Shown: piece by piece, positions 63,885 through 64,000 of the stretch
How the letters are laid out: the number at the start of each line of letters is the position of its first letter
How positions within the stretch are numbered: position 1 is the first letter of the stretch
Assembly (NCBI GenBank): GCA_022494885.1
Contig: JAGVSM010003653.1
Span: 1-64,000 of the forward strand
Reading direction: 5' to 3'
DNA: 64,000 bases
Origin: Micrasema longulum
Taxonomy: Eukaryota; Arthropoda; Insecta; Trichoptera; Brachycentridae
Position numbers and translations under genes: made by a program
The notes under the pieces: model-generated
Database searches by the model: none
Seen by the model: only the letters and a program-made list of their open reading frames with translations
Told to the model about the DNA's origin: nothing

Positions 63885-64000
63885 AAACTAACGAGACCAA
63901 GCGAAGCAATTAGGAATAGGCGACCAGAATTGACGAAATTGACGTGGCGTCTCCTTCCAGCAGGACAACGCGAGACCACACATATCTTTGGTCACCCGAC
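63885..64000 (+). pseudogene. mariner transposase fragment cut by window end
   Basis: The plus-strand reading has a segment like RPELTKL, then after a one-base shift RGVSFQQDNARPHISLVTR, containing the second catalytic Asp of a DD34D mariner transposase (family form F.QDNARPH). It is closest to the minus-strand mariner at 61.5 kb (VFHQDNARPHTSLITRQKL) but is on the opposite strand. The element continues past the window. The N-terminal part upstream of 63,885 is missing or very decayed. Confidence 0.65.

Overview
This window is a non-coding, AT-rich piece of a eukaryotic nuclear genome, most likely an arthropod and probably an insect. That rests on its contents: mariner (DD34D) transposases, pogo/DDE_1 transposases, RTE-like and Jockey/CR1-like non-LTR retrotransposon tails with microsatellite ends, a BEL/Pao pol remnant, tRNA-headed SINEs and very many palindromic MITEs. 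No prokaryotic features and no confident multi-exon host gene are visible. I cannot name the species.

Layout. 1-6,160: two nearly identical pogo-like (DDE_1) transposons in direct head-to-tail order, the first cut by the window edge and the second complete with terminal and subterminal repeats. Both transposase genes are broken. 6,870-11,740: a nest of MITEs (families A, B, F), a piggyBac-like MITE between TTAA sites, a BEL/Pao pol remnant, and a Jockey-like retrotransposon carrying an RTE fragment whose empty site occurs at 49.46 kb. 12-16 kb: composite retroposon D (tail plus repeated 'cttgcagctac' units), a hAT-like MITE and family C MITEs, one split by foldback element H. 16.66-16.84 kb: a CpG-rich TATA/CCAAT promoter-like block, the best hint of a host gene 5' end. 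17.8-35.6 kb: mariner scraps, SINEs, a minisatellite, several retrotransposon 3' ends and a possible LTR. 36-40 kb: RTE-like fragments with clear target-site duplications, foldback G, tandem C elements. 40-44 kb: foldbacks I and H and an internally deleted pogo-like element with its own subterminal array. 44-54 kb: SINEs, nested retroelements and a third region with subterminal-type repeats. 54-64 kb: a mariner split by a train of foldback MITEs, a second mariner split by retroelement sequence, and more Jockey-like fragments.

How parts relate. No pathway can be reconstructed because almost everything is transposon. The nesting gives relative ages: RTE inside the Jockey-like K element, H inside C, the J/F cluster inside mariner, pogo-2 inside retroelement E, D inside a LINE fragment, retroelements inside MITE A. 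The pogo-like pair is the youngest autonomous-type material (copies differ at few sites). The recurring design of a TIR motif repeated in subterminal arrays (GTCAGTATTA, GGGATAGWTGCC, and possibly TTGGTCANTTTTACYTGT) is the most distinctive structure here.

Letters A-J, K, L, R, S1-S3 are local labels for repeat families defined only by comparison within this window. Boundaries without a stated TIR or TSD are approximate.
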